Shown here piece after piece: positions 1 through 10,120 of a stretch of DNA of 64,000 nt. The position numbers and the translations under genes are program-made. The notes beneath the pieces are model-generated. The model saw only the letters and a program-made list of their open reading frames with translations, was not told the DNA's origin and made no database searches. Numbering within the stretch: position 1 is the first letter of the stretch; the number at the start of each line of letters is the position of its first letter. Origin of the DNA: Roseicella sp. DB1501 (GTDB lineage: Bacteria > Pseudomonadota > Alphaproteobacteria > Acetobacterales > Acetobacteraceae); the NCBI RefSeq assembly GCF_013112485.1, contig NZ_JABFHG010000011.1, positions 62,001-126,000 on the forward strand, written 5' to 3'.

Positions 1-273
1 ATCGCCATTGGGCAGCACCTGCAGCCAGCGGGGATGGTCGAGATCGGCGGCGAAGGCGTTGACCCGCAGCCCGGGCGCGGCTTCCGGCACCTTGCCGGCC
101 GGCCAGCCCCGAGCCGAGGGCATCTTCAGCGTCGGCAGGCTGCCCTGCGGTCGCGGCTGCGGGATCGCCGGCGCATCGCCCCAGGCGGGATCAGGCGCGC
201 CTTGCGTGAGCCGCCGGGCCGTCAGGGCCGCGCCGCCGACCACCGCGACGATGCGTGCAAACGCCGAAGACAT
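1..273 (-). CDS. PQQ-dependent sugar (sorbosone-type) dehydrogenase, N-terminal part
   Basis: This is the first 91 codons of a gene that runs off the left edge of the window. It starts at an ATG at 273, about 9 bases after a GGGAGTAGGGG stretch. The N-terminus has a short hydrophobic segment, then a proline-rich stretch containing PTLKMPSARGW and ending in LDHPRWLQVLPNGD. That last motif is typical of the sorbosone dehydrogenase family, periplasmic beta-propeller enzymes that oxidise sugars or aldehydes with PQQ. The membrane segment looks short for a cleaved signal peptide. The call rests on the N-terminal signature only, because the catalytic propeller lies outside the window. Confidence 0.75.
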   Translation of the reverse strand, partial: MSSAFARIVAVVGGAALTARRLTQGAPDPAWGDAPAIPQPRPQGSLPTLKMPSARGWPAGKVPEAAPGLRVNAFAADLDHPRWLQVLPNGD

Positions 274-396
274 GCTCAATGGCCCCTACTCCCGCTGCCT
301 CGCCGCGACGGCCCCGCGCAGGCGGATGCGCGGGCCCCTCGACCGTGTAGCGCCGTGGCATCGGGACGGCCACGGGGGGGCAGGCGATGACAGCCC

Positions 397-687
397 TCAG
401 CCGGCCGGCAAGGCCGCCGCGATCTCCTCGCTCGTCAGCATCCAGGCATTGTCCAGCTCGGCGACCACGCGACGCATGAAATCCTCGGTCAGGGCCAGGG
501 CGCGCGCCGGATCGCCGAGATGGTCGCAGAGCAGGGCGAGGGCGAGCTGCCGCGGCCCGTCGCCCTCATAGGTCCATTCGAAGCCCATGGGCGAGAAGGT
601 CTTCACCTCGAAGCGCGGATCGAGCGGCGCGCCGTCCACCGTCACCTGCGCCCCGCCGAGGCCGCGGCCGCCCTCGTAGATCTTCAT
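397..687 (-). CDS. DUF6166 domain protein
   Basis: This is a 96-residue protein that begins MKIYEG and contains the GFEWTYEGDGPRQLALALL block typical of the DUF6166 family. It has no signal peptide or membrane segment. It lies 19 bases downstream of the acyl-CoA synthetase gene on the same strand and is probably cotranscribed with it. DUF6166 proteins are small, acidic and of unknown role, often found on mobile or accessory DNA. I infer no function beyond the family assignment. Confidence 0.75.
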   Translation of the reverse strand: MKIYEGGRGLGGAQVTVDGAPLDPRFEVKTFSPMGFEWTYEGDGPRQLALALLCDHLGDPARALALTEDFMRRVVAELDNAWMLTSEEIAAALPAG

Positions 688-706
688 CGAGCCCCGTCCT
701 CCGTCT

Positions 707-2854
707 TCAGCCGCCGGCGCGGACCAGCCCGTCCACGGCGAGGCATCCCCAGTCGCCGGCGATCAGCGGGTTCACCTCGGCTTCCTCGATCCGCTCCCCG
801 GCCGCGGCGAGCAGCACCGAGAAGGCCGAGACCGCGCGCGCCGCCGCCGCGATATCGGCCTTCGGCGCGCCGCGGAAGCCGTCGAGCAGCGGGAAGCCCT
901 TCAGGCTGCGCAGCATCGCCTCGGCCCGGGCCGGGCTCACCGGCGCGATGTCGAGCGCCACGTCCTTCCACAGCTCGGCCTGCACCCCGCCGGTGCCGAC
1001 CAGCACCAGCGGACCGAACTGCCCGTCGCGCCGCCCGCCGAGGATCAGCTCGACGCCGCCGCGCGACATGCGCTGCACCAGCACCCCGTCCAGCCGCGCC
1101 GAGGGCGCGTGTCGCCGGGCGGAGTCCATGATCTCCGCGAAGGCCGCGCGCACCGCCGCGGCATCGCCGAGGCGAAGCCGCACGCCGCCGACCTCAGTCT
1201 TGTGCGCGATGTCCGGGCTGTCGAGCTTCAGCACCACCGGGAAGCCGAGCGCGGCCGCCGCCTCGGCCGCCGCCTCGGCGCTCGCGGCGCGGCGCTCCTC
1301 CACGACCGGCACGCCGACGCGGGCAAAGAGCGTCTTGGCCTCGGCCTCGGTCAGCACCGCGCCCTTCCCCGGCAGCGCCGCCAACGCCTCGGCCAAGCCG
1401 GCGGGCGCCTCGGGCTCGCCCGCGGGCGGCGTCGCGTAATGCTCCTGCCAGAGCCGCACGGCATTCATCAGCCGGCGCATGGAGCGAAATAGCGGCACCA
1501 CCGGCGAGGCATCCGCCGCCACGGCGCCCGGGCCTTCGAGCTGCTCCGGGATCCAGGCGACGATGATCGGCTTGCCGCACTGCTCCGTCAGGCTGGCGAT
1601 CTCCGCGATGCGCGAGGGCGTGGTCTGGTAGTGGGAGTAGACCTGCGGATAGACGATGACGCCGTATTGCGGGTCGGCGGCCATGGCCAGCACGCATTTG
1701 CCGAAGCTGGTCGGGTCGCCCGCCGCCTGCGCCGTCAGGTCGCAGGGGTTGCGCGGCGCGCCGAAGTCCGGGATCGCCGCTTCCAGCACCGCCTTGGCCG
1801 CGGCGCCGGGCTGCGGCATGGCGAGGCCCAGCGCCTCCGCATGGTCGGCGGCCATGATGCCGGCGCCGCCCGAGGCGGTGACGATGGCGACGCCCGGCGC
1901 CTTCGGCTGGCCGGCCTTGGCGAAGAGGCCGGCGGTCTCGAGCAGCGCGTCGAAATCCTCCACCTCCACCATGCCGGCGCGGCGGAAGGCGGCCGACCAG
2001 GCGGCGGCGCTGCCGGCCAGCGAGCCGGTATGCGAGACCGCCGCCGCCGCCCCGGCCTCGCCGCGGCCGAGCTTCAGCGCGACGATCGGCTTGCCCGCGC
2101 GCCGCGCCGCATCGCCCAGCAATTGCAGCCGCCGCCCGTCGCGCAGGCCCTCCACCGCCAGCGCCACGGCGCGGCATTCCGGCATGGAGAGCTGATAGGC
2201 GGCGAGGTCGCAGACATCGAGATCGGTGGCGTTGCCCGCCGTCGTCATGTGGCAGACCGAGAAGCCGCGCTCGGCCGCCTGCATCAGCGCGTAGCCGAGC
2301 GCGCCGGACTGGCTGGTGATGGCGACGCCGCCCGCCGGCGCGGTGAGGCGGGCATATTCCGGCATGAAGGTGACGCCGGCCTTCAGCACATGGTCGACGA
2401 TGCCGAGGCAGTTGACGCCGACGAGTGGCAGGCCGGCCTCACGGCAGCGGGCGCGCAGCGCCGCCTCCTCGGCGACGCGGTCCGGCAGGCCGGTCTCGCC
2501 ATAGCCCGAGGCATAGGCGATGACGCCGCCAGCGCCGCGGCGGATGCAGGCCTCGACCGCGCCCATGAGCTGCTCGCGCGGCAGGGCGATCAGCACGCAG
2601 TCCGGCGCCTCTGGGATGTCGTCGAGGCTGGCGAAGCAGGGGCGGCCATGCAGCTCGCGGCCGGCATATTTCGGGTTCACGCCCCAGACCGGCCCGGCGA
2701 AATTGGCGAGGTTGGTGACGGTGCGGCCGCCGAAGCGCGTCGGCTCGGCCGTCACGCCGATCACCGCGACGCTGCGCGGCGAGAGCAGCCGCCGCAACAC
2801 CGCCGCGTCGCGCAGCGGCTCGGGTGCCGAACCGCCAGAATCCCGTCCGGTCAT
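707..2854 (-). CDS. NDP-forming acyl-CoA synthetase (acetate--CoA ligase family)
   Basis: This 715-residue protein has the order CoA-binding Rossmann domain (about 25-120, SPRSVAVIGV), succinyl-CoA-synthetase-like domains (about 150-460) and a C-terminal ATP-grasp domain (about 490-710, with LGFPVVLKLDSPDIAHK). The SHTGSLAG motif near residue 270 carries the histidine that is transiently phosphorylated in this family. These enzymes make an acyl-CoA from an acid, CoA and a nucleoside triphosphate, or run in reverse, in the cytoplasm. The substrate cannot be read from sequence. The start is the ATG at 2854; the open frame continues upstream but has no family similarity there. It is transcribed away from the substrate-binding gene at 3113 and leads into the DUF6166 gene. 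Confidence 0.88.
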   Translation of the reverse strand: MTGRDSGGSAPEPLRDAAVLRRLLSPRSVAVIGVTAEPTRFGGRTVTNLANFAGPVWGVNPKYAGRELHGRPCFASLDDIPEAPDCVLIALPREQLMGAVEACIRRGAGGVIAYASGYGETGLPDRVAEEAALRARCREAGLPLVGVNCLGIVDHVLKAGVTFMPEYARLTAPAGGVAITSQSGALGYALMQAAERGFSVCHMTTAGNATDLDVCDLAAYQLSMPECRAVALAVEGLRDGRRLQLLGDAARRAGKPIVALKLGRGEAGAAAAVSHTGSLAGSAAAWSAAFRRAGMVEVEDFDALLETAGLFAKAGQPKAPGVAIVTASGGAGIMAADHAEALGLAMPQPGAAAKAVLEAAIPDFGAPRNPCDLTAQAAGDPTSFGKCVLAMAADPQYGVIVYPQVYSHYQTTPSRIAEIASLTEQCGKPIIVAWIPEQLEGPGAVAADASPVVPLFRSMRRLMNAVRLWQEHYATPPAGEPEAPAGLAEALAALPGKGAVLTEAEAKTLFARVGVPVVEERRAASAEAAAEAAAALGFPVVLKLDSPDIAHKTEVGGVRLRLGDAAAVRAAFAEIMDSARRHAPSARLDGVLVQRMSRGGVELILGGRRDGQFGPLVLVGTGGVQAELWKDVALDIAPVSPARAEAMLRSLKGFPLLDGFRGAPKADIAAAARAVSAFSVLLAAAGERIEEAEVNPLIAGDWGCLAVDGLVRAGG

Positions 2855-3112
2855 GCCTTGCTGCTGCAATCGTCCCTCCCAGGCCCCGCGCTGCGGCGCG
2901 ATCTTCTTGCGACACCATTCTCGCGACACGGGCAGCCTAGACAGGGTGCGTCGGGGGTCAAGCCGCTGGCTGGAGGGTGATGCGGCGCGGGATGTTCCAG
3001 GCGCCCGGAATCCGTCACTCTCGCCGCCGCAACGGCTGCCACCCCCGCGGGCTCCGCGCCCCGGGGCCAGCCCAATCACGCCCCCATCATAACCAAGGAG
3101 GACCGGGACCTC

Positions 3113-4366
3113 ATGCTCCACCGTCGGAAGGCGCTGCTCTGCGCCAGCCTCATCGCCCTGCCCCTGGTACTCCCCTGGGCCACGCCCCGCCCGGCCCAGG
3201 CCCAGGCGCAGCCGCCGGCGCATCTCTCGGACGAGGTGGTGCGCATCGGCGTGCTGAACGACCAGAGCAGCGTCTATGCCGATATCGGCGGCCAGGGCTC
3301 CGTCGCCGCGGCGCGGCTGGCGGCGGCCGAGTTCGGCAACAAGGTGCTCGGCCGGCCGATCGAGATCGTCTTCGCCGACAGCCAGAACCGCGCCGACATC
3401 GCCTCCGCCACCGCCCGGCGCTGGATCGACAGCGAGCGGGTGGACGTGATCGCCGACGGCTCGGCCAGCTCCTCCTCCCTGGCCATCCAGGAGGTGACGA
3501 AGGAGAAGAAGAAGGTCTTCCTGGCGAGCGGCCCGGCCACCTCCGACCTGACGGGCAAGTTCTGCAGCCCGACCGGCTTCCACTTCACCTACGACACCTA
3601 CGCCCTGGCCTACGGCACCGGCCGGGCGCTGACCCAGCAGGGCGGCAACACTTGGTTCTTCATCACCGCCGACTACACCTTCGGCCATGCGCTGGAGCGC
3701 GACACCAGCGCCTTCGTCCGCGACGCCGGCGGCAAGGTGCTCGGCTCGGTGCGGCACCCGCTGAACACCGCCGACTTCTCCTCCTTCCTGCTGCAGGCCC
3801 AGGGCTCGCGCGCCAAGGTGGTCGGCTTCGCCAATGCCGGCACGGATTTCGACAACGCGCTGAAGCAGGCGGCCGAGTTCGGCCTGGTGAAGGGCGGCCA
3901 GCGCATGGCCGGGATGCTGGTCTTCATCAGCAACATCCATGCCCTCGGCCTGCCGGTGACCCAGGGGCTGGTGGCGACGACCAGCTATTACTGGGACCGC
4001 GACGAGCGGACGCGGGACTGGCACAAGCGCTTCGCCGCCGCGCATGGCGGCCGCGCCGCCACCATGGTGCAGGCCGGGACCTATTCGGCGGTGCGCCACT
4101 ACCTGCGGGCGGTGGAGGCGGCCGGCACGGATGAGGGCGAGGCCGTCGCCGCCATGATGCGGCGGATGCCGGTGCAGGACATGAACAACGACAATGTCCG
4201 CATCCGCGAGGATGGCCGGGTGCTGCACGACATGCTGCTGGTCCAGGCCAAGGCGCCGGGCGAGAGCAAGAACCCCTGGGACTACTACCGCATCCTCACC
4301 CGCATCCCGGGCGAGGAGGCCTTCCGCCCCCTGGCGCAGAGCGAATGCCCGCTGGTAAAGCGGTGA
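3113..4366 (+). CDS. ABC transporter substrate-binding protein, branched-chain amino acid type
   Basis: This is a 417-residue periplasmic binding protein of the Peripla_BP_6 (Leu/Ile/Val-binding) class. A strong AAGGAGGA ribosome site lies 10 bases before the ATG. The N-terminus is a classic signal peptide (MLHRRK, hydrophobic core, cleavage near PAQAQAQ). The family features IRIGVLNDQSS-like opening and VIADGSASSSSLAIQ follow. No permease or ATPase gene is next to it, so it is an orphan receptor in this window. The next gene downstream is a Baeyer-Villiger monooxygenase, and the two could serve one catabolic route, though nothing fixes the ligand. This family often binds aromatic acids, amides or urea as well as amino acids. 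Confidence 0.88.
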   Translation: MLHRRKALLCASLIALPLVLPWATPRPAQAQAQPPAHLSDEVVRIGVLNDQSSVYADIGGQGSVAAARLAAAEFGNKVLGRPIEIVFADSQNRADIASATARRWIDSERVDVIADGSASSSSLAIQEVTKEKKKVFLASGPATSDLTGKFCSPTGFHFTYDTYALAYGTGRALTQQGGNTWFFITADYTFGHALERDTSAFVRDAGGKVLGSVRHPLNTADFSSFLLQAQGSRAKVVGFANAGTDFDNALKQAAEFGLVKGGQRMAGMLVFISNIHALGLPVTQGLVATTSYYWDRDERTRDWHKRFAAAHGGRAATMVQAGTYSAVRHYLRAVEAAGTDEGEAVAAMMRRMPVQDMNNDNVRIREDGRVLHDMLLVQAKAPGESKNPWDYYRILTRIPGEEAFRPLAQSECPLVKR

Positions 4367-4396
4367 CGAAACCCTCAACCCATTGAAAAGATTGGA

Positions 4397-4432
4397 ATCT
4401 TGCGGCCGGCCACCGATCGCCGGCCGCAAGAT
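4397..4432. terminator. 14-bp perfect inverted repeat, terminator or operator
   Basis: The sequence ATCTTGCGGCCGGC at 4397-4410 is repeated in inverse at 4419-4432 around an 8-base loop. It lies 30 bases after the substrate-binding gene and 100 bases before the monooxygenase start. No T-run follows, so it could be a factor-assisted terminator or a protein-binding palindrome. Confidence 0.5.
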
Positions 4433-4531
4433 GAGTTGACAGGCGGGGCCGCTTCATGCCCCGATATAGTTAGCTTGCGATCTATGATCCGCCAGAGATC
4501 AGAAACACAGATCTATTGCCCGGAGAGAGGA

Positions 4532-6184
4532 ATGGCCGAGACCAGCCCGCCCAGGAAGCCCCTGCCCACCCGCCTGGATGCCGTCATCGTCGGTGCCGGC
4601 TTCGGCGGCATGTACATGCTGCACCGGTTGCGCGGCCTCGGCCTCTCGGCCCGCATCCTCGAGGCCGCGGACGGCGTCGGCGGCACCTGGTACTGGAACC
4701 GCTATCCCGGCGCCCGCTGCGACGTCGAGAGCATGCAGTACTCCTTCTCCTTCGACGAGGCGTTGCAGCAGGAATGGCAGTGGAGCGAGCGCTTCGCCGC
4801 CCAGCCGGAGATCCTGCGCTACGCCAACCACGTGGCCGACCGCTACGACCTGCGCCGCGACATCCATTTCGAGACCCGCGTCGCCAGCGCCCGCTACGAC
4901 GAGGCCGCGGATCGCTGGACCGTCACCACCGAGGGGGGCGAGGTGGTCTCGGCCCGCTTCTGCATCATGGCGACGGGCTGCCTCTCGGCGGCGCGGCTGC
5001 CGGACATCCCGGGCATCGCCAGCTTCGGCGGCGAGACCTACCACACCGGCTACTGGCCGCATCACAAGGTGGATTTCAGCGGCAAGCGGGTGGCGGTGAT
5101 CGGCACCGGCTCCTCGGCCATCCAGGCGATCCCGGTGATCGCCGCCGAGGCGGCGCAGGTCACGGTCTTCCAGCGGACGCCGAACTTCTCCATCCCCTCG
5201 CGCAACGCGCCGATGGATGCAGAATACGAGAGCTGGTGGAAATCCGACTACGCGGCGAAGCGGCGGCAGGCGCGCATGATGCGCACCGGCATCCTCTACG
5301 ACATCAACCCGCAATCGGCGATCGAGGTGGATGAGGCGACGCGCACCGCGGAATACGAGCGGCGCTGGGCCAATGGCGGCACCGCCTTCATGGGCGCCTA
5401 TCACGACCTGATCCTCAACAAGGCGTCCAACGACACGGCGGCGGAGTTCGTCCGCAGCAAGATCCGCTCGATCGTCAAGGATCCGGAGACCGCCGAGGCG
5501 CTGGCGCCGAAGGATCACCCGATCGGCACCAAGCGCATCTGCGTCGATACCGATTACTACGAGACCTACAACCGGCCGAACGTCGCCCTGGTCAACCTGC
5601 GCAAGACGCCGATCGAGACCATCACCGAGACCGGCATCCGCACCAGCGACCGCACGCGCGAGTTCGACGTCATCGTCTTCGCCACCGGCTTCGACGCCAT
5701 GACCGGGGCGCTGCTGAAGGTCGATTTCGAGGGACGCGGCGGCCGCCGCCTCTCGGCGGAATGGGAGCACGGGCCGCGCAGCTATCTCGGCCTGATGGTC
5801 GCGGGCTTCCCCAACATGTTCATGATCACCGGGCCGGGCAGCCCCTCGGTGCTCAGCAACATGATCGTCTCCGTCGAGCAGCATGTGGAGTGGATCACCG
5901 GCCTGCTCGGCCATATGCAGGCCCGCAACCTCACCCGCGTCGAGGCGACCGAGCAGGCGCAGGAGGAATGGGTGCGGCACGGCATGGAGGTGGCGGAGAA
6001 GACGCTCTATCCCTCCGCCGCCTCCTGGTACATGGGCGCGAACATCCCGGGCAAGCCGCGGGTCTTCATGCCCTATATCGGCGGCGTCGGCACCTATCGC
6101 GAGACCTGCGACGCCATCGCCGCCGAGGGCTATCGCGGCTTCGCCCTGGCCGGCGAGAAGGCGCCCGCCGCCGCGGCGGAATAG
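4532..6184 (+). CDS. Baeyer-Villiger-type flavin monooxygenase
   Basis: This 550-residue FAD/NADPH enzyme inserts an oxygen atom into a ketone to give an ester or lactone. It has the FAD Rossmann motif GAGFGG at residues 21-26, the diagnostic Baeyer-Villiger fingerprint FGGETYHTGYWP at 165-176 (consensus FxGxxxHxxxWP), and the NADPH-binding GTGSSA near 191-196. The length matches cyclohexanone monooxygenase (about 540). The start is the ATG at 4532, preceded by GGAGAGAGG; the open frame extends further upstream without family similarity. The ketone substrate (cyclic or linear) cannot be told from sequence. It has its own leader region with an inverted repeat at 4397-4432. Confidence 0.92.
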   Translation: MAETSPPRKPLPTRLDAVIVGAGFGGMYMLHRLRGLGLSARILEAADGVGGTWYWNRYPGARCDVESMQYSFSFDEALQQEWQWSERFAAQPEILRYANHVADRYDLRRDIHFETRVASARYDEAADRWTVTTEGGEVVSARFCIMATGCLSAARLPDIPGIASFGGETYHTGYWPHHKVDFSGKRVAVIGTGSSAIQAIPVIAAEAAQVTVFQRTPNFSIPSRNAPMDAEYESWWKSDYAAKRRQARMMRTGILYDINPQSAIEVDEATRTAEYERRWANGGTAFMGAYHDLILNKASNDTAAEFVRSKIRSIVKDPETAEALAPKDHPIGTKRICVDTDYYETYNRPNVALVNLRKTPIETITETGIRTSDRTREFDVIVFATGFDAMTGALLKVDFEGRGGRRLSAEWEHGPRSYLGLMVAGFPNMFMITGPGSPSVLSNMIVSVEQHVEWITGLLGHMQARNLTRVEATEQAQEEWVRHGMEVAEKTLYPSAASWYMGANIPGKPRVFMPYIGGVGTYRETCDAIAAEGYRGFALAGEKAPAAAAE

Positions 6185-6197
6185 AGGGCGGCGGGCC

Positions 6198-6803
6198 TCA
6201 GAAGGACAACCGCCCGGCGGCCCGCAGCGCCAGCAGCAGGCCGCCGAGATGCATGGCATGGGTGAAGCGGCCGGCCGCCGCGCCGGACAGTGCCTCGGCG
6301 GCGGGCAGGAGCACCGTCTCCAGTTCCTCGCCGGCCTCGCGCGCCAGCGGCCCGGCCACGACCGCGCCCTCGGCCAGCACGACATGCAGGCGGTTGCTGT
6401 TATGCGCCGGGTCCGACCAGAGCGAGGCCACCAGCCGCAGCCGCGCCGCGGCATAGCCGGTCTCCTCCCGCAGCTCCCGCGCCGCCGTCGCGCAAGGATC
6501 GGCATCGCCGGCATCCATCACACCACCCGGCGGCTCCAGCACCCAGGCCTTCGCCCCCTGCCGCCATTGCCGCACCAGCACCATGCGGTCGTCCGCTGTC
6601 AGCGCGACCACCAGCACCCAGTCGGGATAGGTCATCACCCAATAGGGGTCGAGCACCGCGCCCTCGCGCGTCTCCACCGCCTCGGCATCGAGGTCGAGAT
6701 GCCGGTCGCGCACCACCGCGCGGCGGGAGAGCAGCCGCCAGGGGCGCTCCGCCTCCGGCAGCGGTCCCGCCGGCCAGCCAGCCGGCGGGGTCTCCTCCGT
6801 CAC
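6198..6803 (-). CDS. NUDIX hydrolase (ADP-sugar pyrophosphatase-like)
   Basis: This is a 201-residue NUDIX protein that starts with GTG at 6803. Its start overlaps the gcvP stop (GTGA), so it is translationally coupled to the glycine cleavage operon. The NUDIX box lies around residues 110-135 and ends in [10 protein letters not shown]. The usual glutamate after GG-x5 is an aspartate, and one extra residue lies between it and the RE pair. The catalytic RELREE core is intact. The layout resembles ADP-ribose pyrophosphatases, which clear nucleoside diphosphate sugars. Its place after gcvP suggests shared expression rather than a known step in glycine breakdown. Confidence 0.85.
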   Translation of the reverse strand: MTEETPPAGWPAGPLPEAERPWRLLSRRAVVRDRHLDLDAEAVETREGAVLDPYWVMTYPDWVLVVALTADDRMVLVRQWRQGAKAWVLEPPGGVMDAGDADPCATAARELREETGYAAARLRLVASLWSDPAHNSNRLHVVLAEGAVVAGPLAREAGEELETVLLPAAEALSGAAAGRFTHAMHLGGLLLALRAAGRLSF

Positions 6804-9730
6804 TCCGCCGCCTGCAGCTGCATCTGCTGCGCATAGTCCTCGAGCGGCGCGCAGGTGCAGACCAGGTTGCGGTCGCCATGGACATTGTCCACCCGCTTCA
6901 CCGGCGGCCAGAATTTATGCGCCCGCACGAAGGGCAGCGGGAAGGCGGCCTGCTCGCGGCTGTAGGGATGCGCCCAGTCCGCCGCCATGACCTCGGCCGC
7001 GGTGTGCGGCGCGTTCTTCAGCGGGTTGTCCACCTTATCGGCGCGGCCCTGCTCCACCGCCCGGATCTCGGCGCGTATGGCGATCATGGCGTCGCAGAAG
7101 CGGTCCAGCTCCTCCTTCGGCTCGCTCTCGGTGGGCTCCACCATCAGCGTGCCGGGCACCGGCCAGGACATGGTCGGCGCGTGGTAGCCGTAATCCTGCA
7201 GCCGCTTGGCGATGTCCTCGACCAGCACGCCGCCCCCCTGCTGGAAGCCGCGGCAGTCGAGGATGCATTCATGCGCCACCATGCCGCGCCGGCCGCGATA
7301 GAGCACCGGGAAATGCTCCTCCAGCCGCCGCGCCACGTAATTGGCGCTGAGGATCGCGACCGAGGTCGCGCGCGTCAGCCCCTCGGCGCCCATCATGCGG
7401 ATATAGGCGTAGGAGATCGGCAGGATCGCGGCCGAGCCGAAGGGCGCGGCCGAGACCGGGCCGTAGCCCGTCGCCGGCCCCGCCTCGGCGAGCAGCGGGT
7501 GGTTCGGCAGGTGCGGCGCCAGGTGCGCCGCGACGCCGATCGGCCCGATGCCCGGGCCGCCGCCGCCATGCGGGATGCAGAAGGTCTTGTGCAGGTTCAG
7601 GTGGCAGACATCGGCGCCGATCGCCGCCGGGCTGGTCAGCCCGACCTGCGCATTCATGTTGGCGCCGTCCATGTAGACCTGGCCGCCATGCCGATGGATC
7701 AGGTCGCAGATGCCGCGGATCTCCTCCTCGAACACGCCATGCGTGCTCGGATAGGTGATCATCAGCGCCGCCAGCCGCGCCGCATGCTGCTCGGCCTTCG
7801 CCTGCAGGTCGGCGAGGTCGACATTGCCCTCCCGGTCGCAGCCGACGACGACGACCTTCATTCCGGCCATCACCGCGCTGGCCGGGTTGGTGCCATGCGC
7901 CGAGGCGGGGATGAGGCAGACATCCCGCCCCGTCTCGCCGCGCGCCCGGTGCCAGGCGCGGATCGCCAGCAGCCCGGCATACTCGCCCTGGCTGCCGGCA
8001 TTGGGCTGCAGCGAGACGGCGGCGAAGCCGGTGACGGCGCAGAGCCAGCGCTCCAGCCGCCGGATCATCTCGATATAGCCCTCGGCCTGCGCCACCGGGG
8101 CGAAGGGATGGATCTCGGCGAAGCCGGGGAAGGTGATCGGGATCATCTCCGCGGTCGCGTTCAGCTTCATCGTGCAGGACCCCAGCGGGATCATGCTGCG
8201 GTTCAGCGCGACGTCCTTGTCCTCCAGCCGCTTCAGGTAGCGCAGCATCGCATGCTCGCTGTGGTGGCTGTTGAACACCTCCGCGCCGCAGAAGCCGCTC
8301 CGCCGGAGGAGCGAGGCCGGCGCGCCGCCCTCGGGCGCGAGGCCTTCCAGCGCGGCGCCGCCGAGCAGCACGGCGAGCGTCGCCAGCTCGGCGCGGCTGA
8401 TGGTCTCGTCGAGGGCGAGGCAGACCAGCCCGCCCTCGCGGCGCAGGTTGAAGCCCTGCGCCAGCGCCGCCTCGACCAGCGCCCCGGCGCGCTCCCCCGC
8501 CTCGATGGCGATGGTGTCGAAGAAGGCGCCGTGGCGCAGCGCGAAGCCGCCCCGCCGTGCCGCCGCGGCGAGCAGCCGCGCCTGCAGCGCGACCCGCCCG
8601 GCGATGCGCTTCAGCCCCTCCGGCCCGTGCCAGACCGCGTACATGCTGGCCATCACCGCCAGCAGCACCTGCGCGGTGCAGATGTTGGAGGTCGCCTTCT
8701 CGCGCCGGATATGCTGCTCGCGCGTCTGCAGGGCGAGGCGCATGGCCGGGCTGCCGGCGGCATCGACCGAGACGCCGACGAGCCGCCCGGGCAGCAGCCG
8801 CTTCAGCCCGTCCTTCACCGCCATGTAGGCGGCATGCGGCCCGCCATAGCCGAGCGGCACGCCGAAGCGCTGGGTGCTGCCCACCACCACATCGGCGCCC
8901 ATCTCGCCGGGCGGCGTCAACAGGCAAAGGGCGAGCGGGTCGGCGGCGACGATGGCGAGGCCGCCGGCGTCATGCGCCGCGGCGATCTCGGGCGCCAGAT
9001 CCCGCAGCTCGCCGGTGGTGCCGGGATATTGCAGCAGCACCGCGAAGGGCTTTTCCGAGTCGGCCCGCGCCGCGATCTCGGCCGGCGGCACGACCACCAC
9101 CTCGATGCCAACCGGCTCCGCGCGCGTTCGCACCACGGCCAGGGTCTGCGGGTGCAGGTCGGCGGCGGCGAGCAGGGTGCGGCCCTTCGCCTTGTGCGCG
9201 GCATGGGCCAGCGCCACCGCCTCGGCCGCCGCCGTCGCCTCGTCGAGCAGCGAGGCATTGGCGACCGGCAGGCCGGTGAGGTCGGCCACCATGGTCTGGA
9301 AATTCACCAGCGCCTCGAGCCGCCCCTGGGCGATCTCCGCCTGGTAGGGCGTGTAGGCGGTGTACCAGCCGGGATTCTCCAGCACGTTGCGCAGGATCAC
9401 CGGCGGCACATGGGTGTTGTGATAGCCGAGGCCGATGAGCGACTTCACGCGCCGGTTCCGCTCGGACAGCGCCCGCAGCTCGGCGATCGCCTCGGCCTCG
9501 GTCGCCGGCGGCGGCAGGGCCGAGAGATCGGCGCCGGCGATCGAGGCCGGCACGGTGCGCGCGGCCAGCGCCTCGAGGCTCGGCACCCCGACCAGCTGGA
9601 GCATGGCGGCGATGTCCTCAGGACCGGGGCCGATATGCCGGCGGGCGAACTCGCCCTGATCCTCGAGCGCCGCGAGGGCGTCGAGCGGCGCCCTCTCCGC
9701 CATCATCCCGTCCGGGGCGCCGAGGCTCAT
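6800..9730 (-). CDS. gcvP: Glycine dehydrogenase (decarboxylating), P-protein
   Basis: This is the 976-residue single-chain P-protein. It decarboxylates glycine with pyridoxal phosphate and passes the aminomethyl group to the lipoyl arm of GcvH. The PLP lysine is in [16 protein letters not shown] near residue 716. The N-terminal half carries the family [20 protein letters not shown] block, and the length matches E. coli GcvP (957). The ATG at 9730 overlaps the gcvH stop as ATGA; a second ATG eight codons in is possible. It is the third gene of riboswitch-gcvT-gcvH-gcvP, and the NUDIX gene overlaps its end. Confidence 0.97.
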   Translation of the reverse strand: MSLGAPDGMMAERAPLDALAALEDQGEFARRHIGPGPEDIAAMLQLVGVPSLEALAARTVPASIAGADLSALPPPATEAEAIAELRALSERNRRVKSLIGLGYHNTHVPPVILRNVLENPGWYTAYTPYQAEIAQGRLEALVNFQTMVADLTGLPVANASLLDEATAAAEAVALAHAAHKAKGRTLLAAADLHPQTLAVVRTRAEPVGIEVVVVPPAEIAARADSEKPFAVLLQYPGTTGELRDLAPEIAAAHDAGGLAIVAADPLALCLLTPPGEMGADVVVGSTQRFGVPLGYGGPHAAYMAVKDGLKRLLPGRLVGVSVDAAGSPAMRLALQTREQHIRREKATSNICTAQVLLAVMASMYAVWHGPEGLKRIAGRVALQARLLAAAARRGGFALRHGAFFDTIAIEAGERAGALVEAALAQGFNLRREGGLVCLALDETISRAELATLAVLLGGAALEGLAPEGGAPASLLRRSGFCGAEVFNSHHSEHAMLRYLKRLEDKDVALNRSMIPLGSCTMKLNATAEMIPITFPGFAEIHPFAPVAQAEGYIEMIRRLERWLCAVTGFAAVSLQPNAGSQGEYAGLLAIRAWHRARGETGRDVCLIPASAHGTNPASAVMAGMKVVVVGCDREGNVDLADLQAKAEQHAARLAALMITYPSTHGVFEEEIRGICDLIHRHGGQVYMDGANMNAQVGLTSPAAIGADVCHLNLHKTFCIPHGGGGPGIGPIGVAAHLAPHLPNHPLLAEAGPATGYGPVSAAPFGSAAILPISYAYIRMMGAEGLTRATSVAILSANYVARRLEEHFPVLYRGRRGMVAHECILDCRGFQQGGGVLVEDIAKRLQDYGYHAPTMSWPVPGTLMVEPTESEPKEELDRFCDAMIAIRAEIRAVEQGRADKVDNPLKNAPHTAAEVMAADWAHPYSREQAAFPLPFVRAHKFWPPVKRVDNVHGDRNLVCTCAPLEDYAQQMQLQAAE

Positions 9731-10104
9731 GCCTCGCTCTCCACGAAGCGGGCATAGGCCGCCTCGTCCAGCAGCGCCGCGATCTCGGCCGGGTCCTTCG
9801 GCTCGATCTTGAAGAACCAGCCCTGGCCGGCGGGGTCCTGGTTGATCAGCGCCGGGTCCTCGGCGAGGGCGGCGTTCACCTCCACCACCCGGCCGGCGAT
9901 CGGGGCATAGACGTCGGAGGCGGCCTTCACGCTCTCGACCACGGCGCAGGCCTCGCCGGCCGCGACCTCGCGGCCCACCTCGGGCAGCTCGACGAAGACC
10001 ACGTCGCCGAGGGCGTTCTGCGCATGGTCGGTGATGCCGATCACCGCGGCGTCGCCATCCTGGCGCACCCATTCATGGTCCTTGGTGAATTTCAGCTCGG
10101 ACAT
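9727..10104 (-). CDS. gcvH: Glycine cleavage system H protein
   Basis: This is a 125-residue lipoyl carrier protein. The lipoylated lysine is K60 in [11 protein letters not shown], with the HEWVR opening and GWFFKIEP near the end typical of the family. It shuttles the aminomethyl group from GcvP to GcvT. It lies 16 bases downstream of gcvT and overlaps gcvP by four bases. Confidence 0.97.
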   Translation of the reverse strand: MSELKFTKDHEWVRQDGDAAVIGITDHAQNALGDVVFVELPEVGREVAAGEACAVVESVKAASDVYAPIAGRVVEVNAALAEDPALINQDPAGQGWFFKIEPKDPAEIAALLDEAAYARFVESEA

Positions 10105-10120
10105 GGCGCGGCTCTCCGGA

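Noticed and set aside
2855-4429. Long open minus-strand frame continuing upstream of the acyl-CoA synthetase start
   Set aside because: It is antisense to the binding-protein gene, lacks family similarity and reflects the lack of stop codons in GC-rich DNA.
4436-4470. TTGACA and TATAGT that look like a sigma-70 promoter before the Baeyer-Villiger gene
   Set aside because: The spacer is 23 bases, well beyond the usual 16-18, so I do not call a promoter here.
6290-9757. Very long plus-strand open frame opposite gcvP
   Set aside because: It is a shadow of gcvP on the opposite strand, rich in Arg/His/Pro with no domain match.
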